Shown: piece by piece, positions 7,882-15,987 of the stretch | How positions within the stretch are numbered: position 1 is the stretch's first letter | Layout of the letters: each line of letters starts with the position of its first letter | Virus record (IMG/VR): IMGVR_UViG_3300044522_000724 | Location: 1 to 33,918 of that record | Direction: 5' to 3' (one strand) | Length of the DNA stretch: 33,918 nucleotides | Source of the DNA: a virus | Position numbers and translations under genes: made by a program | The notes under the pieces: generated by a model | The model's input: only the letters and a program-made list of their open reading frames with translations | The model's database searches: none | What the model was told of the DNA's origin: nothing

Positions 7882-8670
7882 ATGAAAAAAATAATAATCA
7901 CAGGTGCTCCTCGTACAGGATCAACAGCGTTAAACGCATTATTAATGCAATCATCCAAGATACTTGTAATGAATGAATTGGCAATTTTTGACTACGAGCC
8001 AAATCATTATTATAACGTACATAGAGAAAAAATTAATAACGAACTTAATCAGAGATTTTTGAAGCATAAAAATTTATCTGAAAAAGATATAGATGATTTC
8101 TTTATTGGCAATTTTGAAAATAAAGGTAATCTTGAATTTTTTGGAGATAAGTTTCTGACATATTGTTATAACGAAGAATACTGTGATCATTTAGTTAAAA
8201 ATCATTCTGATGCATATTTTATTTTTACATATAGAAATCCATGCGCTACCATACACTCTAGAATAAAGAGATCTAAAATAGAAAAGGACGAAAAAGCAGA
8301 TTGGTATTTTACAAATTTAGAAGAAACTTCTAAAAGATTTATAACTCGTACCTCTAACTGGGTCACTCTTTTACATCCATATATTAAAAACAAATTTATT
8401 ATTGATTACGATCACTACATTAATAATGCTAACTTATTGATTAAAGACTTGAGTAGTTTTTTAAACACTGATATAAATATACAAGCTCCCGAAACACTCA
8501 TTGGTCATAATGAAATATTCGATAATGGCAAAAGAGGTCTTTATGAAAATTCTGATCCGCATGAATATAAAAACAATTTTTCAAGCGATGAGATTGCGTT
8601 TATTACCGAAAGAACAAAGCATATAGACCAGCGCGTAAAATCTTTAATTAAAAATCAGTCATTGGTATAA
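7882..8670 (+). CDS. PAPS-dependent sulfotransferase-like protein, 262 aa
   Basis: Residues 6-17 (ITGAPRTGSTAL) are the 5'-phosphosulfate-binding loop, and FIFTYRNPCATIHSR is the 3'-phosphate-binding segment of P-loop sulfotransferases. The rest matches the helical Sulfotransfer fold in length. It would move sulfate from PAPS to a sugar or peptide. Host-supplied PAPS is assumed. Adjacent to the glycosyltransferase. Confidence 0.8.
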   Translation: MKKIIITGAPRTGSTALNALLMQSSKILVMNELAIFDYEPNHYYNVHREKINNELNQRFLKHKNLSEKDIDDFFIGNFENKGNLEFFGDKFLTYCYNEEYCDHLVKNHSDAYFIFTYRNPCATIHSRIKRSKIEKDEKADWYFTNLEETSKRFITRTSNWVTLLHPYIKNKFIIDYDHYINNANLLIKDLSSFLNTDINIQAPETLIGHNEIFDNGKRGLYENSDPHEYKNNFSSDEIAFITERTKHIDQRVKSLIKNQSLV

Positions 8671-8715
8671 TAAACAAGAAATTTTGAGAATAGAAAATTA
8701 TTTAAAATAAAAAGT

Positions 8716-9327
8716 ATGAAAAAATATTCATTGAGACTCAGCGGACATGGAATGGAAAGTATTTTTATTCGTTTAAACGAAGACAGCTTCTCGTTTTGGT
8801 TCCAAAAACAAAAAGAAGAAGATTTTGAAATTGCAGAATATTTGTGCAGTCCAGAAGATTTTGAAGATATTCCAGAAGAATTTAATTTTCTAATTAAAGA
8901 CGGCGAAACTTGCGATTGGGATAATCATGAAGATATTTTTTGTCATCTTTATTCGCCAGATTTAGATTCTTGTCATATTGTAATTGAAGAAATGAAAGAT
9001 GATGGATCTTTCGAAGAAATTTTGTGTGAAAAATTTCAAGATTTTATCGAAAAACATGAAGATGTAATTGAATATCTATACTCCGAAGTGAAATATGAAG
9101 ATGTTCCTGAACAAGTCATGGAATGCAATTCATACGAGAAAGGAACTATTTTTGGTGATATCTTTGAAGCTGAAAGTTTTGATCCAAAATTATTGAAAAT
9201 TTTTGTGGTTGAAGGACCGAATGGTGTTGACTATTTTTCCGCTGCACACTATAATGGCCAAGAGCTAGACAATACCGAATATTGCACCAGAGGCAAGGGA
9301 ATGGTTGTCGAGGTTTGGGAGAAATAA
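8716..9327 (+). CDS. Strongly acidic protein, 203 aa
   Basis: Rich in Asp and Glu throughout (for example SPEDFEDIPEEFNFLIKDGE and EKFQDFIEKHEDVIEYLYSE), with few basic residues outside the N-terminus. No catalytic motif and no recognised family. Such acidity is seen in DNA-mimic anti-defence proteins; that is a hypothesis only. Confidence 0.7.
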   Translation: MKKYSLRLSGHGMESIFIRLNEDSFSFWFQKQKEEDFEIAEYLCSPEDFEDIPEEFNFLIKDGETCDWDNHEDIFCHLYSPDLDSCHIVIEEMKDDGSFEEILCEKFQDFIEKHEDVIEYLYSEVKYEDVPEQVMECNSYEKGTIFGDIFEAESFDPKLLKIFVVEGPNGVDYFSAAHYNGQELDNTEYCTRGKGMVVEVWEK

Positions 9328-9337
9328 ACAACTAATA

Positions 9338-9354
9338 AAAAACTAGAATACAAT
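9338..9354 (+). promoter_or_regulatory. Phage promoter AAAAACTA-gaa-TACAAT
   Basis: Clear match to the recurrent motif. The last base of the -10 is 7 nt before an ATG at 9361, which opens an 11-codon ORF (MMLNHAQYAIN) overlapping the macrodomain start at 9383. This block is nearly identical to 15994-16043. Confidence 0.65.
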
Positions 9355-9360
9355 TTCACC

Positions 9361-9396
9361 ATGATGTTAAATCACGCACAATATGCAATTAATTAA
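9361..9396 (+). CDS. Possible 11-aa leader peptide
   Basis: ATG-ATG-TTAAATCAC opens MMLNHAQYAIN and stops inside the macrodomain gene in another frame. The same bases begin the RadA-like gene (MLLNHEHVEF), so this is a copied gene start that no longer continues. It may serve as a leaderless leader peptide coupled to the gene at 9383. Confidence 0.3.
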   Translation: MMLNHAQYAIN

Positions 9397-9853
9397 TAAA
9401 AATATCTTCGACGGTGAATGGCATGGCATGGTTCATTGCTGTAATCTTTATCATACTTTCGGCGCAGGAATAGCCAAACAAATTAAAATCAAATATCCTG
9501 AAGCTTATAAAGCTGATTGTGAATCGACACATGGAGACAAACTCAAGTTAGGGTTTTTCACATATTCAGATGAAGAAGAGAATAAAACAATTTATAATCT
9601 CTATGGTCAGATTGGAATTGGCAATAATGGAAACCCATTAAAACGAAATTGTCAATACGATTTTATCCATGATGGAATCTGGAGGATTTGTGAATTTATT
9701 CTTGATTCCAAAGACGATAAGCCTTATTGTTTAGCTATACCACACGGTATGGGATGTGGACTTGCAGGAGGAGATTTTAAAATTGTATATGCTATTTTAG
9801 AAAGTATAGAATCTCATTTCGCAGACATTCACTTTGTTATTTATAAACTTTAA
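9383..9853 (+). CDS. Macrodomain protein, 156 aa
   Basis: Macrodomain landmarks are present: MVHCCNLYHTFGAGIAKQIKIKYPEAY (the ADP-ribose loop with the GAGIAK turn), IYNLYGQ and AIPHGMGCGLAGGDF. Such proteins bind or hydrolyse ADP-ribose, ADP-ribose-1''-phosphate or ADP-ribosylated targets. In a phage it could reverse ADP-ribosylation-based defence or process NAD metabolites (inference). It is a stand-alone domain of normal length. Confidence 0.88.
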   Translation: MQLINKNIFDGEWHGMVHCCNLYHTFGAGIAKQIKIKYPEAYKADCESTHGDKLKLGFFTYSDEEENKTIYNLYGQIGIGNNGNPLKRNCQYDFIHDGIWRICEFILDSKDDKPYCLAIPHGMGCGLAGGDFKIVYAILESIESHFADIHFVIYKL

Positions 9854-9857
9854 TAAT

Positions 9858-10034
9858 ATGCCAACACAATACTTGACACTAGACGAATTTATTTTTGAAC
9901 AACTTAAAATTCTGGAAGATTTCGAGGACCATTGGAGATCTAAAAATCTGGAAAACAAAGAAACTTATCCGCTGGAATTACTTTCGGGTGACTGGCTTGA
10001 ACAACTTTTAACTTATAGTAATCATGAATCCTGA
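9858..10034 (+). CDS. Hypothetical protein, 58 aa
   Basis: Start 9858 (taataatATGcca) is preferred; the in-frame ATG at 9834 lies in the macrodomain gene. Acidic helical protein MPTQYLTLDEFIFEQLKILEDFEDHW.... Unrecognised. Confidence 0.55.
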   Translation: MPTQYLTLDEFIFEQLKILEDFEDHWRSKNLENKETYPLELLSGDWLEQLLTYSNHES

Positions 10035-10161
10035 ACAACAGAGAATCGCCATCGCAGAATTCCCACCATCCAATAATTAATGGGGAATTAAAGGTTGGAC
10101 CGCTTTGACTGAAAAATACGCAGAAGACATTTTTAATAAACTAAATAACCAAAATGATTAA
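10024..10161 (+). pseudogene. Remnant of a MNPEQQRIAIAE-type phage gene
   Basis: MNPEQQRIAIAE is the characteristic start of a widespread small phage protein, but here it runs into FPPSNN and a TAA at 10078-10080. The same frame then stays open (WGIKGWTALTEKYAEDIF...) to TAA 10159-10161. An internal deletion or nonsense change has probably broken the gene. An 18-aa product could still be made. Confidence 0.5.
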
Positions 10162-10291
10162 TCTAAAACAAATGAAACAAGAAAAGTATACGTTTAAGGG
10201 TAAAACTTTTCTATGTGATTCGTGGACCATTGGGCAGCTTAATTTCGCCCTCAGTTTGAATGGCCGCGAAGAACGATACAAAAAGGTTTAA
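10154..10291 (+). CDS. Hypothetical protein, 45 aa
   Basis: Short basic protein (MINLKQMKQEKYTFKGKTFLCDSWTIGQLNFALSLNGREERYKKV); a second in-frame ATG lies at 10172. It overlaps the end of the degenerate gene. Unrecognised; translation is plausible, not certain. Confidence 0.4.
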   Translation: MINLKQMKQEKYTFKGKTFLCDSWTIGQLNFALSLNGREERYKKV

Positions 10292-10327
10292 TATTTTATA
10301 CACCTCAGAGCAAAAACAAATAAAAAT

Positions 10328-10678
10328 ATGAAAAAATTCGAAATCAACTTAGCAAACGTAAAAAGGAACGTCCTATTCGACTGCATCCTGATGGATAGTA
10401 AAGTCGCTCGCAAGTGTAAGTATAAAAAATTCTATACCAACAATCAGGAAGAACCTGAGAATTGGTATGAGGAATTTATTAAAGATATTCGTTCAGCAGT
10501 TAAACACTCATATAAAGGAGAAGATTTTTATATTTTTCATGGATATGTAGATGAGAAGTTTGATAATCCTGATTATGACTCAATTTGCTATATCTTTTTT
10601 AGGGATCGCGTGTATTCTTTTGATAACTACTATACAGATTGCCCAATTTTTGGATCAATTCTAGAAGGTTGTGAGTAA
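10328..10678 (+). CDS. Hypothetical protein, 116 aa
   Basis: Aromatic-rich soluble protein (FYIFHGYVDEKFDNPDYDSICYIFFRDRVYSFDNYYTDCP). No known motif. Starts after an A-rich stretch without SD. Confidence 0.65.
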   Translation: MKKFEINLANVKRNVLFDCILMDSKVARKCKYKKFYTNNQEEPENWYEEFIKDIRSAVKHSYKGEDFYIFHGYVDEKFDNPDYDSICYIFFRDRVYSFDNYYTDCPIFGSILEGCE

Positions 10679-10728
10679 TTATGTTTGATTTTTTACTTAC
10701 TTTTAAAATATAAGATAATTCAACTACT

Positions 10729-10974
10729 ATGAAAGCTATTATATATGTATTTGGTATCATTTTCTCCGTAATCGCCGCTCCATTTGCGGGACTAGCGATA
10801 GGTGGATACACGTTTTTCGTCTGTCTTTTTTCTTTCGTTCAGGGTTGTCATCGGGGAATGATGAAAAAATTATATGACAAAAACCCAGAAAACTTAGAAG
10901 AAGAGGAAACTGACTCTCAAGATATCTGGGAAAAGCACATTAAAAATATGGAAGATAAATCAAAGCTGAATTAA
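10729..10974 (+). CDS. Small membrane protein, 81 aa
   Basis: Residues 1-40 are hydrophobic (MKAIIYVFGIIFSVIAAPFAGLAIGGYTFFVCLFSFVQG), enough for one long or two short membrane helices. A charged, acidic cytoplasmic tail follows (NPENLEEEETDSQDIWEKHIKNMEDKSK). Function unknown. Confidence 0.65.
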   Translation: MKAIIYVFGIIFSVIAAPFAGLAIGGYTFFVCLFSFVQGCHRGMMKKLYDKNPENLEEEETDSQDIWEKHIKNMEDKSKLN

Positions 10975-11036
10975 AAGCACAAAAAAAGAGAAGGAATAAA
11001 TCGCTTCTTGAATTTTTCACTTACTTAACTTGCCGC

Positions 11037-11064
11037 TTGACTTTGATGATTGTGTGAGTACAAT
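11037..11064 (+). promoter_or_regulatory. Sigma70-like promoter TTGACT-16-TACAAT
   Basis: TTGACT at 11037-11042, a 16-nt spacer and TACAAT at 11059-11064. A second AACTA-N3-TACAAT overlaps the start codon at 11095. It would drive the 11095-13406 block. Confidence 0.5.
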
Positions 11065-11094
11065 ATTGGATATACTTTAAATAACTAATATACA

Positions 11095-11277
11095 ATGAAT
11101 GAAAAACAACTATATTGTAAATTATTAGACATAATGATTAGCAAATGTATTTTAGAAAAATGGCTTGACACGCCAAATAAAGAACTTCATAATAAAAGAC
11201 CAAGATATTTGATGTTAAGTGAAGATGGAAGGAAAATGATTTTGGAATTTATTATTAAACACGAATCTAAAAATTAA
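11095..11277 (+). CDS. Small protein resembling MbcA/ParS antitoxin C-terminus, 60 aa
   Basis: ILEKWLDTPNKELHNKRPRYLMLSEDGRKMILEFI matches the WL-P-N-L-P--L-G pattern of the MbcA/ParS (DUF2384) domain, which binds partner toxins. No HTH or toxin partner is adjacent. Assignment is tentative. Confidence 0.5.
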   Translation: MNEKQLYCKLLDIMISKCILEKWLDTPNKELHNKRPRYLMLSEDGRKMILEFIIKHESKN

Positions 11278-11278
11278 G

Positions 11279-11479
11279 ATGAACTATAAAATTTTAATTA
11301 TTATAATTACGACTTTAGTTAGTCAGGTTATTTCTTTCGTTGTTGGCTACAATACAGGAGTTGCACAAACTCATCGTGATGCTTATGAGAATGGTTTAAT
11401 GACTATACAGCATGTGGGAGATGCACGAATATATAGATGGCTTGAAACTCATAAAATAGGATACGATTATAATGATTGA
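11279..11479 (+). CDS. Single-pass membrane protein, 66 aa
   Basis: N-terminal hydrophobic helix (KILIIIITTLVSQVISFVVGY) followed by a soluble segment with HVGDARIYRWLETH. Starts 2 bases after the previous stop. Unrecognised. Confidence 0.6.
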   Translation: MNYKILIIIITTLVSQVISFVVGYNTGVAQTHRDAYENGLMTIQHVGDARIYRWLETHKIGYDYND

Positions 11480-11526
11480 AATATCAATACTTTTATATAT
11501 CTAATCATAGATAGTAATAATCAATA

Positions 11527-11543
11527 AAAAACTAAAATAACAT
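11527..11543 (+). promoter_or_regulatory. Variant promoter AAAAACTA-aaa-TAACAT
   Basis: The upstream box is perfect and the -10 degenerate. ATG 11550 is exactly 7 nt after the hexamer, as in the clear copies. Confidence 0.5.
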
Positions 11544-11549
11544 ACACAC

Positions 11550-11759
11550 ATGTCAAAACAAATCACATATTATCAAATCAATTACAACTGGTTTTTAGTT
11601 GTAATTGTAGGTATGCTTGGATACAAACTCAACAACGATAGCGTTGGTTGGGGCATAGTCGATGGTATTTTTTATCCTATTGCGATTATAAAATGGATCG
11701 CTTGTGAAGAACTAACATTAACTCTGATTAAAAATACATTCCCATTCTTTTTGAGATAA
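11550..11759 (+). CDS. Small membrane protein, 69 aa
   Basis: Two hydrophobic stretches (FLVVIVGMLGY and GIFYPIAIIKWIA) flank a polar loop, suggesting a small two-helix membrane protein. Probably a leaderless transcript. Unrecognised. Confidence 0.6.
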   Translation: MSKQITYYQINYNWFLVVIVGMLGYKLNNDSVGWGIVDGIFYPIAIIKWIACEELTLTLIKNTFPFFLR

Positions 11760-11762
11760 TTT

Positions 11763-12095
11763 ATGCAATACGAACAACTAAAAGAAAAGATTGTGCAATG
11801 GGGCAAAGATAGGAATATTTTTGAATTTTCCACATCAATCAAACAGCTTCATAAGACTCAAGAAGAATTGGATGAAACCATGAATGCTCTTGTGGCTTTT
11901 GCAGATGCAAAAACAGAAAAAGAAAAGCAGGAAGCAATGGCAGAGGTGATTGATGGTATTGGCGATATGGGAGTCACTCTTGTGATGCTTTGCCACAAAG
12001 TCGATGTTGATTTTGTGGAATGCCTTGCCAGCGCATACGATGTCATTAAGGATCGCAAGGGAGTTATGCGTGATGGTTTATTCTGTAAAAAATGA
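11763..12095 (+). CDS. MazG-like nucleotide pyrophosphohydrolase, 110 aa
   Basis: The all-alpha NTP-PPase core is visible: QEELDETMNAL (E-E-x-x-E metal ligands), then EVIDGIGDMGVTLVML (E-x-x-D ligands) and the closing AYDVIKDRKG. These enzymes hydrolyse (d)NTPs to monophosphates; in phages they may lower alarmones or recycle nucleotides. Its TGA overlaps the Mom-like start, placing it in a nucleotide and base-modification operon with Mom-like and ThyX. Confidence 0.85.
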   Translation: MQYEQLKEKIVQWGKDRNIFEFSTSIKQLHKTQEELDETMNALVAFADAKTEKEKQEAMAEVIDGIGDMGVTLVMLCHKVDVDFVECLASAYDVIKDRKGVMRDGLFCKK

Positions 12096-12781
12096 TGATT
12101 GTCAAAAGAATTGATAAATCTATAGCTGATTTAATCATATCAAACAAACACTACTCTAAGAGGCTTGGTATTTTTTGGGAAGGCTTTGGCCTTTTTAACG
12201 ATAACAAACTTATTGGAGTGTGTTGCTTCGGCCAACCATCAGCACCTATTCAAAAATATGCATTTAAAGATAGGAATTTTAGGCTTTATGAATTGACCAG
12301 ATTAGTTGTAGATAACGATGTAAAAAACGCCGCATCATTTTTGATTAGCCAATCTACTAAAATGCTTAAAGAGCGGTTCTGTGCTATTATAAGCTATGCA
12401 GATTCAGCGCATGGACACAGTGGTGTAGTTTATCAAGCGACAAACTGGTTGTATACTGGCTCTACAGTGTCTCATGACTGCCTTTATTTGGTTGATGGAG
12501 TGGCGACCCACCCAATGACCCTTAGAGATAAGCTAGGCATTACTAAGCCAGCAATTTGGGCGAAAGAAAATAATATACAAAAAATAAAGCCAATGCCAAA
12601 GCACAGATATTTCTTTTTTGTTGGTTCAAAAAAACAAAAGAAACAAATGAAAACTTCATTAAATTATGAAATCATTTCAGACTATCCTAAATCTGAAAAA
12701 AAATACTACAATAATGGAGAATTTCCTTGCTCTTTCTACGAAAATCAATACAATTTAAATAACAAATATTATGAAAGCTGA
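12092..12781 (+). CDS. Mom-like DNA modification protein, 229 aa
   Basis: The GNAT-like core shows the Mom family pattern: NKHYSKRLG near the N-terminus, LIGVCCFGQPS, YELTRLVVDN, IISYADSAHGHSGVVYQATNWLYTG. Mu Mom converts adenine to a carbamoylmethyl form that blocks host restriction. This homologue likely modifies phage DNA bases; its exact chemistry is unknown. It is overlapped by ThyX by 11 bp. Confidence 0.8.
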   Translation: MMIVKRIDKSIADLIISNKHYSKRLGIFWEGFGLFNDNKLIGVCCFGQPSAPIQKYAFKDRNFRLYELTRLVVDNDVKNAASFLISQSTKMLKERFCAIISYADSAHGHSGVVYQATNWLYTGSTVSHDCLYLVDGVATHPMTLRDKLGITKPAIWAKENNIQKIKPMPKHRYFFFVGSKKQKKQMKTSLNYEIISDYPKSEKKYYNNGEFPCSFYENQYNLNNKYYES

Positions 12782-13406
12782 ATTACTAAATTATTTTGGA
12801 AATGATCTTATGGTTGTAAACGCTGCCCGTGTTTCATTTGGAAAAAATAAAGATACATTGGATACAAAGGACGAAAAATTGATACAATACCTAGTGGATC
12901 ATAAACACACAGCACCTTTCAGACACCCTCAATTTCAATTTAGAATTGAATGTCCAATCTTTGTAGAACGTCAACTATTCAAACATCAAGTTGGTCTATC
13001 TGCAAATAGCATTAGTGGCAGATATGTGGATTTTTCTGATAATTATTTTCATGTTAAAGAACTTAGAAGACAATCATCTTCATCTAAACAAGGAAGCGAA
13101 GGATTATTAGATAGGTTAGATTTAATTGATCAGATGGATCATCATATTGCATTAGGTAAAAAATTATATAAAGAACTATGCGATGCTGGAGTAGCTAAAG
13201 AGCAAGCTAGAGTAATTCTTCCCCTTTGCTTAGAGACACAATTTATTTGGACTGGATCTTTATTGGCATATATCAATATGTGGAAATTAAGATTAAAGTC
13301 TGACACACAACAAGAGACTAGAGATATAGCTAAACAAATGCTTAATCTCGTTAAGGGCATTGAAGGTAATCCATTTGAACATACATTAAAAGCATTTAAT
13401 TATTAA
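12771..13406 (+). CDS. thyX: Flavin-dependent thymidylate synthase ThyX, 211 aa
   Basis: The protein makes dTMP from dUMP with methylenetetrahydrofolate and FAD. FVERQLFKHQVGLSANSISGRY aligns with the ThyX signature RHRxxSxNxxSxRY, and the C-terminal QARVILPLCLETQF...WKLRLKSDTQQETRDIA matches the substrate-binding segment. Oddities: the RHR triplet reads KHQ and the usual Glu after Asn is Ser. The length is normal. It is translationally coupled to the Mom-like gene. Confidence 0.9.
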   Translation: MKAELLNYFGNDLMVVNAARVSFGKNKDTLDTKDEKLIQYLVDHKHTAPFRHPQFQFRIECPIFVERQLFKHQVGLSANSISGRYVDFSDNYFHVKELRRQSSSSKQGSEGLLDRLDLIDQMDHHIALGKKLYKELCDAGVAKEQARVILPLCLETQFIWTGSLLAYINMWKLRLKSDTQQETRDIAKQMLNLVKGIEGNPFEHTLKAFNY

Positions 13407-13410
13407 AATT

Positions 13411-13494
13411 ATGCAAGTGTCATATTTAAAAGAAAAACCACCAATCAAAATAACAGTTGAGGGTGGTCCTATTCCACACAAGATAATTCATTGA
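13411..13494 (+). CDS. Possible 27-aa peptide
   Basis: ATG in an AT-rich context (taaaattATGcaa) opens MQVSYLKEKPPIKITVEGGPIP and runs to TGA 13492-13494. Nothing recognisable. The next 60 bases up to 13557 hold no clear gene. Confidence 0.3.
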   Translation: MQVSYLKEKPPIKITVEGGPIPHKIIH

Positions 13495-13557
13495 CATCAG
13501 TTAGCCCATCCGCTTCGTTGGAAGATTGAATTGATGTATTACCAATAAATAATTCAT

Positions 13558-13797
13558 ATGAACCATATTGAAAATGATTTTATAATAATTAGAAGAACAG
13601 ACGATAATACTTATGATGTTTTTTACAAAAGTAAAAGCGGAAAACTTGACTTCGTTTCAAATCACGATACATATGAAAAAGCTGTCGAAGACTTAAATCA
13701 GTCAGCTACCAAAGAATATATAAATAGTTGGGGTGCTAATTTAAAAAACAATTTCAAAGAATCATTTGAAGAATTTTATAACAAAAAACAAATATGA
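13558..13797 (+). CDS. Hypothetical protein, 79 aa
   Basis: Two N-terminal strands (DFIIIRRTDDNTYDVFYKSKSGKLDFVSNH) precede a helical C-terminus. Its TGA overlaps the start at 13794. Unrecognised. Confidence 0.65.
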   Translation: MNHIENDFIIIRRTDDNTYDVFYKSKSGKLDFVSNHDTYEKAVEDLNQSATKEYINSWGANLKNNFKESFEEFYNKKQI

Positions 13798-14903
13798 ATA
13801 TAAAACAACAAGTAGTTAAAGCTAAACAAGAAGGAATGTCATATAATGAGATTCAAAGGCATTATGGAATTCCTCGTTCAACAGCTTTTGACTGGGTTAA
13901 AGCTGATAATTCAGAATCAATCATCGAAGAAAATTTTGATATTTTAGCATCGCTTTGTGATAGTGGTGTAGAAGGACATGTAAATGAAAATCTTCAAAGA
14001 GAAAAACCATCAAGATTTAAAAAGACAGAAGATGAAGTATTTTCGTTTTTAGAACAATTAGCACCAATCAACGTAACTGTTCCTCAACCAACAACGTATC
14101 TCAAAGAATCTAATGATTATGCTATCGTTATTGGTGATATGCATTTTCCTAAACATTGTCCAAAAACTCTTGATATTTTCTTTGAAGTTGTAGCAGAACT
14201 CAAACCAAAGACAATTGTTCTTAATGGAGATACTCTAGATTTATTTGCAGTTTCAAGATATCCAAAAGATATTCGTCATCAATATTCTTTGCTTGATGAA
14301 CGTATCGCTTATCAATCTTTCTTAACAGAATTAATCAATCTTACTCCAGATGATTCTACAATTTATGAAGTTAACGCCAACCATAGTGGTAATGATGTTA
14401 ATGGTCGCTGGTGGCGCTATCTCTCCGATAGAATTGGTGAGCTTGGATGCTTGCCAGAAATTAGAGAAAAATTATCATATGAAGAGGTATTCTTAGGTCA
14501 TTTCAAAGATGATGTAAAACTTGTCGATTATGTCAACCTTACTGATGACTTTGTTATTATGCACGGTGATGTTGTTCGTAAGAATGGTGGCTACTCTGCA
14601 AGAGGAATGCTTGATAAATTTAACATCTCTCTGATGCATAACCATACACATAGATTTGGGGCTACAGCGCAAAGAATTCCAGGTATTGGTAAACGTCAAG
14701 ACACTCAAGTATATGCTTGGGAGAATGCATGTGCTTGTGACCTTAAACCTGTATATGCTTCTGCTCCTAACTGGCAAACTGGTTTTAGTATTGTAGGATT
14801 AGATGAACACAATGGATCTCAATTATATTCAGTAGAACAAGTCAGAGTTGATAACGGAATGGCTCATGTTTCTACTCTTGGAAAAACTATAGTTGCAAGT
14901 TAA
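13794..14903 (+). CDS. HTH-metallophosphoesterase fusion, 369 aa
   Basis: Residues 1-40 are a transposase/resolvase-type HTH (VKAKQEGMSYNEIQRHYGIPRSTAFDWVK). A linker is followed by a binuclear metallophosphoesterase: VIGDMHFPKH, LNGDTLDLF, NANHSG (in place of GNHD/E), FVIMHGD and HNHTHR. The HTH suggests a DNA substrate, as for SbcD-type nucleases. The final 60 residues are beta-rich. It differs from the short phosphoesterase at 4375. Confidence 0.85.
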   Translation: MNIKQQVVKAKQEGMSYNEIQRHYGIPRSTAFDWVKADNSESIIEENFDILASLCDSGVEGHVNENLQREKPSRFKKTEDEVFSFLEQLAPINVTVPQPTTYLKESNDYAIVIGDMHFPKHCPKTLDIFFEVVAELKPKTIVLNGDTLDLFAVSRYPKDIRHQYSLLDERIAYQSFLTELINLTPDDSTIYEVNANHSGNDVNGRWWRYLSDRIGELGCLPEIREKLSYEEVFLGHFKDDVKLVDYVNLTDDFVIMHGDVVRKNGGYSARGMLDKFNISLMHNHTHRFGATAQRIPGIGKRQDTQVYAWENACACDLKPVYASAPNWQTGFSIVGLDEHNGSQLYSVEQVRVDNGMAHVSTLGKTIVAS

Positions 14904-14911
14904 ATATTACA

Positions 14912-15796
14912 GTGGAAAGTTTTGATATTTTTTTTGAAAAAAGAGAAAAAAACCCTCTTAGAAAGCAGCAATTGAAAGATGCAAACACTCTTTCAAAGCA
15001 ATCCGTCTTTAAAAGAGAGCTTACTAAAAAAATTAATCAACCTAAAGTTCAAGATACTTATAAATTATTAAAATTAAGAGATCCAAAATTAGCTGATAAT
15101 TTTTTAAAACAAACTGAAGAAAAAATAAAAAACCGTATATTAAAACCCACGGTATCGAAAAAAAATTATATTAAATTTTTAATAAAAGGTAATGATAAAT
15201 TAAATCACCAAGGTATTGAAATCAATATCAAAAAAGATGAAAAATTTTTAAATACTCCAAGTATAATAAAAGTTATAAATCAACTAAAAGTTACAGTTCC
15301 TGAATTTTTAAAAATGGCTTATGGTATTTTACCATTAAAAAGACCAAAGATTGTTGTTACAAATATAAAAAACGAAAATATATCATATGATCCAAACGAT
15401 GATGTACCTGCTTATTATTCAAGAGGTGTGATTTATTTAGATTTTCATTATACTGACAGACCAGAGGTATTATTGCATGAATATGCTCACTTTATAGCTG
15501 ATTTAATTCCAAAACAATCATACCCAATTTTGTTAAAATCATATACAGATATGTTAGATGAATATTATAGAAGAATTAAAAAAAGAAAATCTTATAGATT
15601 ACAAGATAGTAAAAAAGAAAATTACAAAGTGGAAAGAGAAAAAATTTCTAGACTTATGAAATGGCCTTCTCAATATTCTGCAACTAATCCTGATGAATTT
15701 TTTGCAGAAATAATCACAAATTGGAAAAATGTTCCTAACAATGTAGCAACATATAAATTTAAGAGTATGGTCAAAAAAGTAATAACGAGAGTATGA
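14912..15796 (+). CDS. Gluzincin-type zinc metallopeptidase, 294 aa
   Basis: GTG start at 14912. VLLHEYAHFIAD carries HExxH (His189, Glu190, His193), and NPDEFFAEIITNW about 60 residues later supplies a downstream Glu ligand typical of gluzincins. Residues 1-130 are very basic and helical, perhaps a DNA or virion-binding part. No signal peptide. It could be a virion maturation protease or an injected protein; this is not shown. The gene is very A-rich. Confidence 0.75.
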   Translation: MESFDIFFEKREKNPLRKQQLKDANTLSKQSVFKRELTKKINQPKVQDTYKLLKLRDPKLADNFLKQTEEKIKNRILKPTVSKKNYIKFLIKGNDKLNHQGIEINIKKDEKFLNTPSIIKVINQLKVTVPEFLKMAYGILPLKRPKIVVTNIKNENISYDPNDDVPAYYSRGVIYLDFHYTDRPEVLLHEYAHFIADLIPKQSYPILLKSYTDMLDEYYRRIKKRKSYRLQDSKKENYKVEREKISRLMKWPSQYSATNPDEFFAEIITNWKNVPNNVATYKFKSMVKKVITRV

Positions 15797-15987
15797 GTAA
15801 AATAAAATACGAAGCAAAAATCAAAACTTATCATTTCATCATGAATGATGAAAATACTATTGAAGTCTGGAGTGAATACGATGGAGACCATCCCGAAAGT
15901 TACATTTATGTAAAAGAAGGTTCAATCAAAAATGAAAAAGATTTTCACTTAGAAATAAGCGATTGGTTTATCAAAAACCAAGTTTGA
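15793..15987 (+). CDS. Hypothetical protein, 64 aa
   Basis: Overlaps the peptidase stop (ATGA). Soluble alpha/beta protein KYEAKIKTYHFIMNDENTIEVWSEYDGDHPESYIYVKEG.... Unrecognised. Confidence 0.6.
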   Translation: MSKIKYEAKIKTYHFIMNDENTIEVWSEYDGDHPESYIYVKEGSIKNEKDFHLEISDWFIKNQV

